Positions 25,801 to 36,396 of a DNA stretch of 64,000 nucleotides are shown one piece after another; position 1 is the first letter of the stretch; each line of letters begins with the position of its first letter. A program made the translations under genes and the position numbers. The notes under the pieces were generated by a model. It ran no database searches. It was given only the letters and a program-made list of their open reading frames with translations, and was not told the DNA's origin. Where the stretch lies: the NCBI RefSeq assembly GCF_014898055.3, contig NW_023603184.1, positions 148,556,149 to 148,620,148 on the forward strand. The letters are read 5' to 3'. The stretch comes from Talpa occidentalis. Its lineage: Eukaryota > Chordata > Mammalia > Eulipotyphla > Talpidae.

Positions 25801-28800
25801 TCACTTGGAAATGTGGGTCATGGAAACGACACTCACTCAGTGTTAGGAGTCGAGTGCTGCCTCCTGTGTCCCCATGTGCCATGTTCCTGGGCACGGTTCT
25901 TCCTTCTCTGGTCTGCAGAGTGAGTGTGGGTCTAGCTGGCCACTGAGATGCCTGCAGCGTGAATGGTGGGGGAGTCTGTGACTTTTGCTAGTGGTACGGG
26001 GAGAAACGTCTAACACTGAACTTGAGAAACACGTCGATGGCTGCTTGACGCCTTGTCTCTGTGCAGGTCAGTGTCTTGGATGATGACAGCTTGAGCATGG
26101 ACATAGAGTTCAGCATTCGAGAGACAACATGCAGGAGAGATTCCGGAGGAGATCCAGCCACCTGTGACTTCCAAAGGCGCTACTACGTGGTAAGTGGAGG
26201 CAGGCAGATTCCAGAAACTAACTCGCGGAGAGTCTCATCTTACCCAGGACCACAGCTGGGGGTCGTAGGGACCCCAGCTGGAGGCCCCTCAGCTGGAGGC
26301 CCCCCTGTGTACCCCTACATGCCTGAGAGGGGGAGCCCCCAGCGATGAGGACTCGGGCTCTTGTGAGCATGGTCCTGGTAGACTATCTATCACCCGTGCC
26401 CCAGTTTCCGAGATCTTTAGAAAGGGGATAATGATCATCCCAGCAAAGTGACTGTCCAGAGAAAAATCCCAGAGACATTTGCAATTCCACGAAGCGACTC
26501 CGCAGTTCCACAGTCAGTGTTGAACATGGCTGACTCCTCAGCCCGGGCTCTGCGGAGTCTGGACTGTGACGGGTTCACTTTTGTATCTCCAGTGACCAGA
26601 ACATGGTCCAAATTTTGATCAGCAGCTAGGGGTGGGAGTCCAGCACCATCGACCCCAAATTTGGTTTCCTAGGTGCTTGTGTTCCCCATCTACAAGGTTT
26701 TGGGGTTTGTTACTTGATCAGCTTGATTCTGTCAGGATCGCCTGATGTAACCTCTGAAGTGGGCCCTTTGCTGAGTTACTCATTTCCCGAGATCTTTCTC
26801 TGAGACTCTGCTTTACAAAGGACCCCAACCCAGGCGCCCCAGGCCCCCAACATCTGTTTCTCAGGAAATCTGTGAATGAAGGAAAAGAGCAAAGTTGTTT
26901 AGGGGTCTGTCACATTTCTTTGGACTGGGGGGATTGGAGGCTGCCAGTTTGGGGTTCATGAAGGGAAGGTCTGCTTTCTGTCACACACCGAAGAGGTATT
27001 TAAATGTTTCATTGGTTTCTGCTTAGGTCTTGAGAAATGTTCCTTTTGGACAAACAAAATGCTTTTATGACTGCGTCCTTTCAGTCCACGTCCTCTGCCA
27101 AGCCCTGCATGATTGCCCGGTGTTGTGAATAGGCTTCACCCTTCCAATGAGCCGTGGCGCCCTAACTCTTGCTTTGCCTCCTCAGCCAGCAGCCCGGTGC
27201 AGGAGCTCCGTGCACATGTCTGCCGAGCGGGTGCAGGGCGTCTGGGTTCGCTGCAGCTGGGCCTCCAGTTCCGAGTCAAGCAGCAGCGAAGAGGTATGGC
27301 CAGGGGCTGGGGATCTCGGAGACAGAGCTCCAGCGTCTGTGGGGCTCTGTGACCAGCAGATGGAGTGTCAGAGCAGCGGGCACTGCACCCAGGTGTGCTC
27401 AAGCAGAGCTCCGCTCGCCCATCTGGATGCTCCCTTTTCCCCTAGAGTCTCGTTCTCAGCACCCCTTCCTCTTCCGGCCCCCCACCCCCGCTCCGGGCAT
27501 CTGTTTCCTGGAGACCCTCCTGGCCAAGAGCTGACATCAGCAAGCAGCACCCCCTGCCCCCTGCAGGTGCAGGTGTAGGCCCGTGGCTCCCCAACACCGT
27601 GGCTAAACGGAATGAAGAGGGGCCTTTGGGTTGGGCCAGTCCTCAAAACTGTTTCCGACTCTGTCGTCTAGGTCAGAGAACTCCCCCTTCATGCTCGCAG
27701 CTTCTTCCTCCCTGCGACGCGGGGATAAAGACGAGCTGATGGGTTGTTGAGAGAATCGAGGCAGTTGACAGCATGGAAGTTAGTAATCCGCACATTTCTG
27801 CCTGGGGGTTTGTCTGCTTAGTGACTGCTTTCTTGCTGGAAAGTGTGTCTCGAGAGGGCAGGGGAGTCTTGTCCCGTCAGCCCAAGGCTGTGTTCGAGAC
27901 CAGTCACTGCTCAGTACACAGTGGAATGCGCCGAGGGAGAAACAGTGACGCGTGTGACAGGAACAGGCAGCCCCTGGACACTAACTGGGAATAGAAACGT
28001 GCCTGGTGGCTGATGCTGCTGCTGGGGACGGGCCTGCGTCCTGCTGCCCCCGTCGCTACTGAAAGCCAGGAGCAGGGACAGGAGTGGAACCTAGAACCGC
28101 TTTTATTTTCTAGCTTGCTGGCCGTGGACCTGGGAGAGCAGTGGCACAGCCCCTGAGGAGACCGTTCTCTCGTGGTCGTTGAGCAGAGAGGACAGAGACG
28201 GCTCCGCCCTCCTGGCCGAGGCTGGCCTGTTAGAGTCGGTTGGTCAGAGACGGCCGTGAGCAGACAGCCCGCACAGCTGGTGCTCCTGGTGTCCGGCACG
28301 TTCAGTCTCAGACCTTGTCGTCAGCCTCGGCCACCTTGACCTGGGTCATCTCTGGCGTCAGTGTCCGGCCTCATCCGGGCATCCTGGGCAGGACTCTCAG
28401 CTCCAAGCAAGAGCTTTAGTTGAAAGAAAACAGGGCAGTGGTCCTGGTGTGCCCGGCAGCTCGTGCTGGGCGTGCAGGGCCCCGCGCTAAGCGTGGCCTC
28501 CCCGGCCTCCCGGCCACCTGTCAGTTTCCTTATTCATAATGGGGCACCTGCTTGAGAGGTATTTTCAAAATGTCATTTAAAAGTAAAAAAGCTGAATCCA
28601 CCCAAGAGCATCTTTGTCTACTCTTATTTAATTAACTTTTCAACATTTAATTCTGTAGTGAAAATTATATTCCAAAATTTCAACCTCAAGAATTACCTAT
28701 GGAAGCTAATGTTGTCTTGCTATTGGCATCTCCACGCCTTAAATACTGTGCGTGGACGTCCATTTTAGGGCCAAGAGATAATGAAATGCATAACGCAGGA

Positions 28801-31800
28801 GCCTCTGTAATGGGGTTGTGACTGGCGCCAGGAGACTGTCTGGGCTGTCAGAACCTTGGCTTGACCTCTCTGACCTGACCAGCGTGGAGGCCCCTCCCAG
28901 TGGGTTTCTGGCTAGGACCGGAGCCACAGTTGAGGCTCCTAGTTCTGGTGCCCGGGCAGGTATAAGCGCTGCCTGTCCTAGACTCCCCCAGAGGCCTGAT
29001 GCGTCCCACGGCGAACCCCCTGGCACGCCCTGCCAAGCCAACCCAGAAATGGTGAGGGCCGGGCCATAAAGATTTTGTCTTACTGATTTTGTGATTTATA
29101 TGGGAAAAACCAGGAGACACTCAGGAGCAAGCCCCGACCAGCCCTGGAGGTGTCCATGAAGCAGGGGTCAGGGGTTGTTGTGTGGCATAGCGTGAGCTTC
29201 CCCAGGAACGGACGCCGGACCCCAGAGCTGGAGGGTGGGTGCGCGTAAGGGTCCCCGCTGGGGAGGGAGGGGCCCTAGGCACAGCGCGGCGCACGATGCA
29301 GTTCCCTCACGCGTGGAGCAAGCTGGTGGGTTGAAATGGAAAGAAGCTCATTATGGCTGAGATAAGCAGGATGTGGGGGGCAGGAGAGTTGTGGGGTGCA
29401 GCTGGGGAGGGGCGGCCACAAGACGAGATGGACCTCGCCTCATGCCAGGGTTCCCGGCCGATCCGAGAGGGGCTATTGGAGGGTCATGATAGGGAGGCCA
29501 CAGGATCAGACGAGGAACAGACTGGACCGGCTGTAAGTGGGGGGCTGGCAGGACAGGAGGAGAGGACTCTGCTGGGGTGATGGGTTCTGCTCCATCCTGT
29601 CACTTCCCCACAGGGGAGGCTCACGTCAGGAATGGCCCCCTAACGCAGCCCCTTCCACGTCTGCCTGGGGAGCTGATTCAAGCGTTTGCACACCCCTGGG
29701 TCTGCCCCAGCTTTCTCACTGCGGGGTGAAGACCGCCCGCTTTTCCTCCAATCCCGAGTTTTGCAAGAAGACTCTGACATGAAGTTAAATTAGCCCCAGA
29801 CACGAGCAGGATGTTAAAATAGGCTCCCAGGTTGCTTTTCTCACAGATGAGGGTGTCGTAAAGAATTACGGCTGAATTAAATTTTTTTTTAATTAAAAAA
29901 TTCTGCACTTCAAACGAGAGAGAAGAAAACAGATGGAAATTTAAGGTAATTCCTGGAAACTCTGAAGTTCGCTTCCTACATAGGACAGAGAAAAACTAGA
30001 AAACAGCTGCTAACCATTTTCAGTGAAATAAATGGTGATATTACAAGCATGAAAGAGAATAGACCGGGATGAATTTAGGCTTAGAACAAATAAATCATGG
30101 CTGGAAGTAGGAAATAGGAGAAATAAAACTGAAAAAAAATCTCAGAGTAATGAAAATAAAGATCACTTGAAAACCATCTGCAGAACGCGGAATTCCCAGA
30201 GAAAGGAAGGAGCGGGAAGGAATACGGGTGCCTTGGAGAATGAGGCCAAAAATCCAAATTATGACTGAACCGGGCTTGGAACCAATGGAAAAGGCCTGGG
30301 AAGGCCATCATGGGAGACACTGTCCTATCTAGAAGTCCGGAGTTTTCAAAGGTAAAAAAGCTGTAAAGAAATTTGAGAGACCGCACCCTGCATGTGCTGA
30401 TATTCTCGTCTCCCCAGCCGCAGAGATGTTTGGATTCTGGTAGTTTCCATTGTTATTTTTTCTCTTTCAAAGAGAAAGAACGGGCTGATGCTGGACTCAG
30501 CTGTCCGAAGGGGCGGGGAGGAGACGTGGCAGGGTCCAGCGAGGAGACCCAGAGAGTCCAAAGAGGGGACGACCGGACGGGTCTGAGCTGCAGCCAGGAC
30601 GCAGGCGCTCGCGGTGTGGCGCGTCCTCCGTGTCAGGAGAGAGACTCAGCCAGAAGCGCGTGAGCCAGGGTGGCGTGGTTCCCCGGACCTGGCTCCCAGA
30701 GAGGGAAGGGTGGGCTTGGCCGCCCACAGCTCTGTTTAGGGGGTTTAGGGACCCCGACACTACCTGGGCCACGTGCATGTGTCCCTGTTCCTCCCGCGCC
30801 TCCTCCCAGGCCTCCTCTGGCCCCTGTACACGCTCTTCCCCTCCCCGCCCCTCCCGGCCCTCTCTCCCCCCTTCTCCTTCTGTTCTTCCCCGCCTTCCCC
30901 AAGTCCCCCCACTTTCCCTCCCTCCCCCCCATGCCCGTTCCTTCTCCAGCCTCCCCTCTCCCTCCCTCCCTTGTCACAGCTGAGCTTTCTCCTCACCCCA
31001 AAAGCTGCTCCAGACCCATCGCCTGGGAACTGAGGAGGAAACGGGCATTTCCCTCTCGCTCCGGCTCAAGACCCCTTGTGACGCTGGTGCCATTAGCCCA
31101 GCTCACGTCAGGCCACCTTCTTGACGCGACCCCTTTCTTGAGACGTTATCCACGTGAAGGGCCATCGGCCCCTTTCATGTGCACAGCTGGGTGGTTCTCG
31201 GGGACCCAATGGTTGCCCTGCCGGCCCCGCTCTCCAAGTCCAGGCCCCCTCCCGCAGCACAGGAGCCTCACGGCCGTCAGCATTCACCCTCTGGTGCTTC
31301 CCTGCTCCCACCCCCGCTCCAGCAGCCGCTCGTGCCCTTCCTGTGTTCATGGACTTGCCTGCTCTGCTTCCCGAGAAATGGAGTCGTGTGGCAGGAGTGT
31401 TGTGGTTTCCCTTCCTGCGCGTGAGGTTTTGAAGGCCCCTGTCTGCTGTAGCACACACGTCAGCACTTCTGTCCTTTTCATGATTGAGTAATATTCCACC
31501 CCAACCCTCCTCCCTACTATTGAAATCAATGAAGCTTTGAGCATTGATGAGCGAGCTTTTGTGTGGACATAGGTTTTTGTGTGGACTTTTGTTAGGCGCC
31601 ACCCCAAAAGAGTGTGTCCTTTGCCCTTTGGGAAATAATTCACCAGAGAGCACCGGGTGAAGTGGAACCAGGTGAGGTTTCAGGAGACACTCACCTGAGG
31701 GAGACGGTGCGGGAAGGATAATTAGCCTGGCTCCTTGAAGCGGATGTTTCAGGGGCAGGTCCCTGGGTGAGGCAGAGGAGAGCAGAGCATACCTGGAGCT

Positions 31801-34800
31801 GGTTCTGGGCCTCGTTCCTCCAGGACGCTGTGAGGTCCTCGTGGGTCAGGACCTGACACTTTGATCTGTCACCGTGCCTCGTGGCCAGTGGGGCGGCCAC
31901 ACTGCTGGGAAGGACTCGCCTGCTCATGGTCTGGTCCACCTGGTCAGACAGGACTTGGGGCCACTCTTACCCTCCTGGCTTGCATTTCCTTTACGTCGCC
32001 ACCTCACTTTCCTTCTGGCTCATGCCTCCTCCTAGCTGAACAGGGCGGGAGGGCCTCGTAGAAAAGAAACACCACAATGTGGCTGCAAAGCGGTGTCCTT
32101 GCAGATTCGTATCGCCACGTTTCCTGTTTCTGGTCCCCAATGTTTGGAAGTACTTCTGAGTTGGCCGGAAAGCTCTATAGAAAATGTAAACACTGAGTTG
32201 GCTACTCTTACGTGCCTTCTTACGCGTGTGCTCCTACCCGACAAAGCTGTTGCATGGAGTACGTCACCTTGTCCATCGCGAGCGGGGTCTGCGGTGCCCC
32301 CAAGCCTGCCTGTCCTGTCTGCATTTCCACGGTAGCTTTCCTTCCTCTGTCTTGTGCTGGTGCCTAATCTACCCAGGGGATTTTCGGGCGCTTATTGGGA
32401 TCCTCTAAATGGAGAAACAATTATCAGTTTGGTAAGTTGAGATCTGTTCTTTTAAATGTCACTTTCTTGCAACAATGTTCATTTCGAAGCTCTCCCTCAG
32501 TGAGTCATCTAAAAAGAAATATTGCATGATTATGGAAATTACAGAAAATAAACATTTCCCTTGGCTCTTGCTCCTTTCTTCACGCCAGGCAATGCTGAGA
32601 CAACTCTGCATTCAGGTGTCCCATCATAATTGTAGAGCGCTTTCCTGTATCTGATTCTCCCTGGTGACCCCGGCGTCTGTGTCAGGCAGGCAGGTGCTGG
32701 TTAAGGGGATCCCCTAACTAAACTTGCACACGTGTGTTCCCTCCTGGGTGCGTGGCCTAAGGTATCGGCTGTCTCTGCAGTAATCTGTAGCTGGTCTGGT
32801 CTGGGCTAACCCTCACCTGACTGGCTGGCGCTAGTCTGTCACCCTCCAGCTCTGGGACCAGAGCTGACCAGCTCTTGAAGAGCCTTGCTTGGGGGGACGG
32901 AGGACACCCCCTTGTTGCCTTCCTGTAAGACTGTCCGTTTGATGTGGGGTCGGGTTGGTGTGCTCTACAGTCCACTGACCATTCTGCCCGTGCATGGGTT
33001 TTCCCCACCGGTGCTGCTGGTAGCCAGACTCAGGCCGCCTCCCGTTGCTTCCTCCACAAGAGACATGGCTGTGGCATCAATAATAAAACCATAGAACGTT
33101 CTGGAAGTGGGAAGAGGGGGTTGTGCTTTATCACTGTGTTTCAGGTCTGCTTCCTGACCAGTCCAGAGTGAACGATTTTATGAACGGTCCCAGGGTAGGT
33201 GGGCCCTTCTTTCTTCCTCAGAGACCTTTTCTGACCAATCTAGACTCTGCAGAAGGCATTCCAGGGAGACATCCTGAAATAACACAAAGCTTTTAAGTGG
33301 AGATGGAAAGAGCAGCCCTGGATCAGACTTGCCTTGCAAACTCTTAGATAACCAGGAGGCCAGAGCTCACTAAAGTTCCCGGAGTGGAGCTAGGGGAGCT
33401 GGCCGGGACGTCAGCCCTGCCTGCTCTCTGCGCACAGTGGGCATTTGTAGGGAAACCCAGACTCTCCATCTCTGCTTTGCCCCCTGCCCTCGTGGGCTTT
33501 GCTGTAAGTGGACGAGAGGAACAGTCCTTAGTCCCTCCTCGCCACGGATGAGTTTTCTCACCCGTCTCCACGAGGCCCTGGAAACCAGGTGCAGCGCCTG
33601 CTTACGCGGTGGAGATGGACTGTGACGCCCAGGGCTCTGCAGACGCAGACCCAGACTCGGCAGGCCCCCAGCACCATTTCCCTTCAGCCTGGCAGCTACC
33701 TGCGAGGCAGCTCCGGGTCCTTCCCAGTTTGTGGATGAGCACCCGAGGCCTAGTGTGTGTGCAACAGCACAGCCCTCGGACCTGGAAGGACATGGGGCTG
33801 GGGGCGGCACAGACTCGAGTTTGACATGGATCGTCAGACCTAAAGCCTCGCACTCTGGAAGAGCTGTGAAATCCACCCAATGTCCCAAGTCCTCCCATCA
33901 GAGGAGTAACGCACAGTGCTATTTTATGGATCTGTGTCTGATCCCAGCAGGCATATTCTGGTGAATTCTGAAGCGCTAAGACTCACAGTCTGAAGCATGA
34001 CTTAAGACACCAAGCACACGCCTCCCGCAAGTTGTCACTCTGAGAGAGAGACAGTCATCCCAACGGCATAACCACCACCGAAAACATGTTTTCGACATTT
34101 CCTTTGGAATGGCTTTCAGAATCTGGCCCATTCTTTCAAATCTCTGTTGTGGTAGAAAATATTTGTCTTTGGATTCAATTTTGGAAATAGCCAGAAGCCA
34201 TCTGGAGAGAGACGAGAGCGATGGGATTGACAGCCGGCTTGGGTGCATTTCTGCTGTCACCGTGTGCTCAGACTCTCACACTCGGCAGCAGGACACACAC
34301 TTACTCTGTTAGTCTGTGGGATCAGGAACGCAGAAGCCACTTCTCCAGGGTCAGGTGCGGGGTCTCGGCACCTGCCAGGCTGTAGACGAGGTGCCAAGTG
34401 AGGCCCCAGGATCCCTTCCGAGGCCACTGGGGTGGTTGGCGGACCCCCTCCTCCCTGTTGGACCAAGGCATCAGTCCCACACCATCTGCCTTTCATTGGG
34501 CTGCTTGGAGGCCTCAAAATGAGACAGCTGTCTTCCCCAGAGGAAGTGACGAGGGGGACGGAGGGAGAGACTGTGCACGTCACAGACACCCAAGACGGAA
34601 GACACCGCCTCTCATGCCTGACCTCAGAAGTGTGCGCGATGGGGCCTGCTGCTTCACTCATCACCACACACCCCCGGCCCGCGTGGAAGGGGGATGCCCA
34701 AGGTGTGAGGACTGGGGGGCCGTCTTGGAAGCTGCCTGCCTCACTGGGGAAATGCCTTAGGGACTGAAAACACGTGGCTATAAATTACTGTGACTGGTGA

Positions 34801-35242
34801 CTTTTACCTGCCTCAGACGGTCCTGCCAGAGCTGAAGTCCGACACCACTTTGGCCCTGGGGACATCACGATGTGCCCCATCTCTGAGGCCGCTTTGGACA
34901 ATTTGGTGCAAATCAGCAAATGTGTCTGGCAGGCACCAGGCTGATCCTGGGGTGGGGGAGGAAGGATTTGTGGGCAGCCCCTGCCCTGGGGCCCCAGTGC
35001 AGGTTCAGCTGTGACGCGGAGGAGAGCCCGAGGCGGGGAGGAGGCTGTGGTCTCGGGGACCCCCCTGGTTCTGCTCGTCATAATCTGCATCCCTCGTCTG
35101 CGCTGTCTTAGATCTTGAGCTGACGGAGCGCCTGTACATTCTCTTTCTATCTTTAGAGATCACAAGAAGGATCTCTGCCCCTGGAAATAGAAGTTTCCGG
35201 AACCAGTGGCCCCGAGTGAGAATAAACGGGGATTATGAGTAA
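19789..35242 (+). CDS. SPP2: SPP2, secreted phosphoprotein 24 (seven coding exons, apparent 1-nt deletion in exon 6)
   Basis: SPP2 is a liver-made secreted phosphoprotein carried in plasma and deposited in bone, where it binds BMP/TGF-beta cytokines. Residues 1-23 are a signal peptide (hydrophobic ILILFALG core), and the mature protein begins FPVYDYEPSSL. Residues 24-128 form the cystatin-like domain with Cys86, Cys97, Cys110 and Cys128. The 19-residue Cys110-Cys128 loop is the BMP-binding (TRH1) segment. Residues 132-141 form a Ser/Glu cluster with S-x-E sites for Fam20C-type phosphorylation. The basic C-terminus ends RVRINGDYE. Coding exons are 19789-19855, 19939-20063, 26067-26189, 27186-27293, 32377-32431, 33145-33194 and 35157-35242. 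Exon 6 is one base short of the family frame. Normal splicing would give about 196 residues ending at a TGA at 35217-35219. Use of the second AG of the last coding exon's acceptor gives 203 residues ending at the conserved TAA. Confidence 0.96.
19856..19938 (+). other. SPP2: SPP2 intron 1 (83 nt)
   Basis: This GC-rich intron is only 83 nt, close to the lower size limit for mammalian introns. It runs from GTAGGA to the CCCAG at 19934-19938. Confidence 0.9.
19939..20063 (+). CDS. SPP2: SPP2 coding exon 2 (start of cystatin-like domain)
   Basis: It completes Gly23, then reads FPVYDYEPSSLREAL and KVNSQSLSPYLFRAF up to Arg64. The donor is GTGAGT at 20064, in phase 0. This is the most conserved stretch of the protein, nearly identical to human from NSQSLSPYLFRAF. 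Confidence 0.96.
21820..21960 (+). mobile_element. Old L1 (L1M-type) 3' ORF2 fragment
   Basis: GAAACTTGGAAATATGTG, then ATTTCACTTCCAGGAATATG and TCCAAAGGAAATAAG, is the characteristic order near the end of old L1 ORF2, in sense orientation. Confidence 0.6.
22050..22225 (+). mobile_element. MER5A-type hAT (Charlie) non-autonomous element
   Basis: GCACATCAGCATCACCTGGC, GTTCTGATTACACC, GTATCTGGGGTTGGGGCTCA, TTCTGCTGGTCATTG and AGAGCCACTGG follow the MER5A consensus order across nearly its whole length. Confidence 0.7.
23270..23500 (-). mobile_element. Old LTR-like repeat, antisense
   Basis: TTGGGTGAGGCCCACCCCAC, AGGGCAACCTGCTTTCTCAG, CACAGAAACATCTGGAATAA and GTGGCCCAGCCAAGTTGACA appear in antisense order of the same family as 17788-18130. 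Confidence 0.6.
24790..25110 (+). mobile_element. L2 LINE 3' fragment
   Basis: Diverged L2-like text, including CTCTGCCTCTGGTGCTGGCA and CACTGTGGACACTCAATAAG at the end, matches the typical L2 3' terminus. Confidence 0.5.
26067..26189 (+). CDS. SPP2: SPP2 coding exon 3
   Basis: Forty-one codons in phase 0 begin VSVLDDDSLSMDIEFSIRET, then carry Cys86, DSGGDPATC (Cys97) and QRRYYV. The donor is GTAAGT at 26190. It encodes the central cystatin-like strand region with the first disulfide pair. Confidence 0.96.
26190..27185 (+). other. SPP2: SPP2 intron 3
   Basis: It is 996 nt. A short MIR-like piece (about 26395-26455, CCCCAGTTTCCGAGATC..GGGGATAATGATCATCCC) is the only recognisable element. A 14-bp direct repeat CAGCTGGAGGCCCC lies near 26275-26302. 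Confidence 0.85.
27186..27293 (+). CDS. SPP2: SPP2 coding exon 4 (BMP-binding loop and phosphoserine cluster)
   Basis: Thirty-six codons contain Cys110 RSSVHMSAERVQGVWVR Cys128, the cytokine-binding disulfide loop, followed by SWASSSESSSSEE. S133, S138 and S139 fit S-x-E. Compared with human as I recall it, the loop keeps length and the VQGV core but has Trp at 125 where human has His. The donor is GTATGG. Confidence 0.95.
27660..27795 (+). mobile_element. MIR SINE fragment
   Basis: CTTCTTCCTCCCTGCGACGC, GGGGATAAAGACGAGCTGAT and GGGTTGTTGAGAGAATCGAG follow the MIR 3' half. Confidence 0.6.
30785..30975. repeat. C/T-rich low-complexity tract
   Basis: Nearly 200 bases of mostly C and T on the + strand. 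They account for Pro/Ser/Leu-rich and Gly/Arg/Glu-rich spurious frames. Confidence 0.85.
31260..31625 (-). mobile_element. Old L1 3' fragment, antisense
   Basis: TTCATGGACTTGCCTGCTCT, GCACACACGTCAGCACTTCT, GATTGAGTAATATTCCACC, AGCATTGATGAGCGAG and TTTTGTGTGGACATAGG occur in the order of the antisense L1 3' ORF2/UTR, with internal deletions. Confidence 0.65.
32377..32431 (+). CDS. SPP2: SPP2 coding exon 5
   Basis: The exon is 55 nt, with acceptor CCCAG and donor GTAAGT. It reads GIFGRLLGSSKWRNNYQF plus the first base of Gly160. The KWRNNY core is identical to human as remembered. The first residue is Gly where human has Met. Confidence 0.95.
32432..33144 (+). other. SPP2: SPP2 intron 5
   Basis: It is 713 nt, from GTAAGT to TGTTTCAG. 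No repeat or gene was recognised inside. Confidence 0.9.
33145..33194 (+). CDS. SPP2: SPP2 coding exon 6 with apparent 1-nt deletion
   Basis: It begins with GT completing Gly160, then LLPDQS, matching human LISDES in position. From 33167 the family-like reading is one frame over: 33167-33193 reads SERFYERSQ, closely resembling human SEQFYDRSL. The frame inherited from upstream reads RVNDFMNGPR instead. The exon is 50 nt where a conserved phase would need 51, so one base is missing at about 33165-33167. The donor is GTAGGT at 33195. It could be a true frameshift, a polymorphism or a base-calling error. Confidence 0.85.
33195..35156 (+). other. SPP2: SPP2 intron 6
   Basis: It is about 2.0 kb, from GTAGGT to a tandem acceptor TTTAGAG (AGs at 35155-35156 and 35157-35158). 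A weak antisense MIR-like piece may lie near 33700-33790. No gene was seen. Confidence 0.85.
35157..35242 (+). CDS. SPP2: SPP2 coding exon 7 (C-terminus, tandem AGAG acceptor)
   Basis: In the family frame, starting AG|ATC, the exon reads ITRRISAPGNRSFRN and QWPRVRINGDYE, then TAA at 35240-35242. This matches the basic C-terminus of spp24. Phase continuity from exon 6 as sequenced puts the first-AG product in another frame that stops at TGA 35217-35219 after 20 codons. Splicing to the second AG removes two bases and recovers the family frame. The exon continues nine bases past TAA to donor GTAAGG at 35252. Confidence 0.88.
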
Positions 35243-35251
35243 CAGCCTGAG

Positions 35252-36350
35252 GTAAGGCGCAGTTAAAAAAGCATGTCCAGAAACTGCAGATTCAGCCTCA
35301 AGGCCTCCCCTCCCGCTCTGCCCACCCTCAGCCTCCACCAGCCTGGCCTCTCGTGCCCCTGCCGGCTTTCCTGCAGCTTTGCATTTACTGCCATGGACAG
35401 GATCGGGTCTCTCTGCTTTCAGAGCAGCCAAACAGACAACAACCACACCCAAGAGCCTCTGCTTCCACCAGTCCCCCATCCCTGCGCCCATCTCCTCCCC
35501 TCCGCTGTGGTCCTGCAGGGCTGCTGCCCCCCTCCCCGACACCCATTCACTTTTCTGCTTTCTGCAAACTGGATTCAAGTCCATGAAATCTGATCTGCTC
35601 CTTTTCCTGACCAATAAACACGCGAGCCGTTTGCATTCCCCCTTCAGCGTCGTCTTCTTCGTTTTCTGGATTCCTTGGTCGTCTCTGCTGCTGCTTGACT
35701 TTGTCACCCACGTGCAGTTACTCCCAAGAATTCCCATGCGCTGGCAGAACCCGGTCCTCATGTCAACTGCCCGCTGGGCATGGCTGTTAGGGGTACCCCT
35801 GAGCTCCCGAACTCACCCTGCCTCTTCCCCAGCTCCCCCTCTCCCTTTCTTCACCTTATTTGCTCAAGCTCCGGGTTCAGAGCATCATGGCTCTCCCTCA
35901 CCGTCATCTTCTCCAACACCCACCGGGCCCGTCTTGTGAGGGTGCCCCACATCTCCGGCCTGGCCCCACCATCTCACCACTTGCCTCCGTGGTGACCCCT
36001 GCCTGCTCTGCACGCTGCTCTCGGCCTGGTCTGCAGTCACAGAGGAGATTCTGATCCAATCCCTGAAATCTCACCTACTTGGGGAGCAAAGCTGAGACGT
36101 GCAAAAGACAGACCCTGGGCCAAGCGAAGAACAGTTGATGGGCCCCCGGGGCTGAGGGAGACGGAGCCCGGCTTGATCAGATCAGCACTGAGCATCCTTG
36201 AGTCTCGTGGGTGCGTCAGCCCCAGCTGCTAGGGACAAGCCATGGGCGCTTTGTATTTTGAAATATCCCAAGTCCTAGAGCGACAGCCTGAGGGCACACT
36301 TGAAAGGAATCTTCAGGTGCAATTCTTGCCAGGGGTTCAGTGTGTTTCAG

Positions 36351-36396
<46 letters not shown>

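Larger units (their letters stand above)
20064..26066 (+). other. SPP2: SPP2 intron 2
   Basis: This 6.0 kb intron includes L1, MER5, LTR-like and L2 remnants, listed separately. Open frames, such as 22503-23135 (+), are unsupported by similarity. It ends CTCTGTGCAG. Confidence 0.9.
27294..32376 (+). other. SPP2: SPP2 intron 4
   Basis: This 5.1 kb intron holds a MIR (27660-27795), a pyrimidine-rich tract (about 30785-30975) and an antisense L1 remnant (about 31260-31620). The long + frame at 30670-31491 is low-complexity Pro/Ser/Leu sequence that merges into the L1 and is not a gene. Confidence 0.9.

Noticed and set aside
30670..31491. 273-codon open frame (+)
   Set aside because: It spans a C/T-rich low-complexity tract and then an antisense L1 remnant inside SPP2 intron 4, giving Pro/Ser/Leu-rich nonsense.
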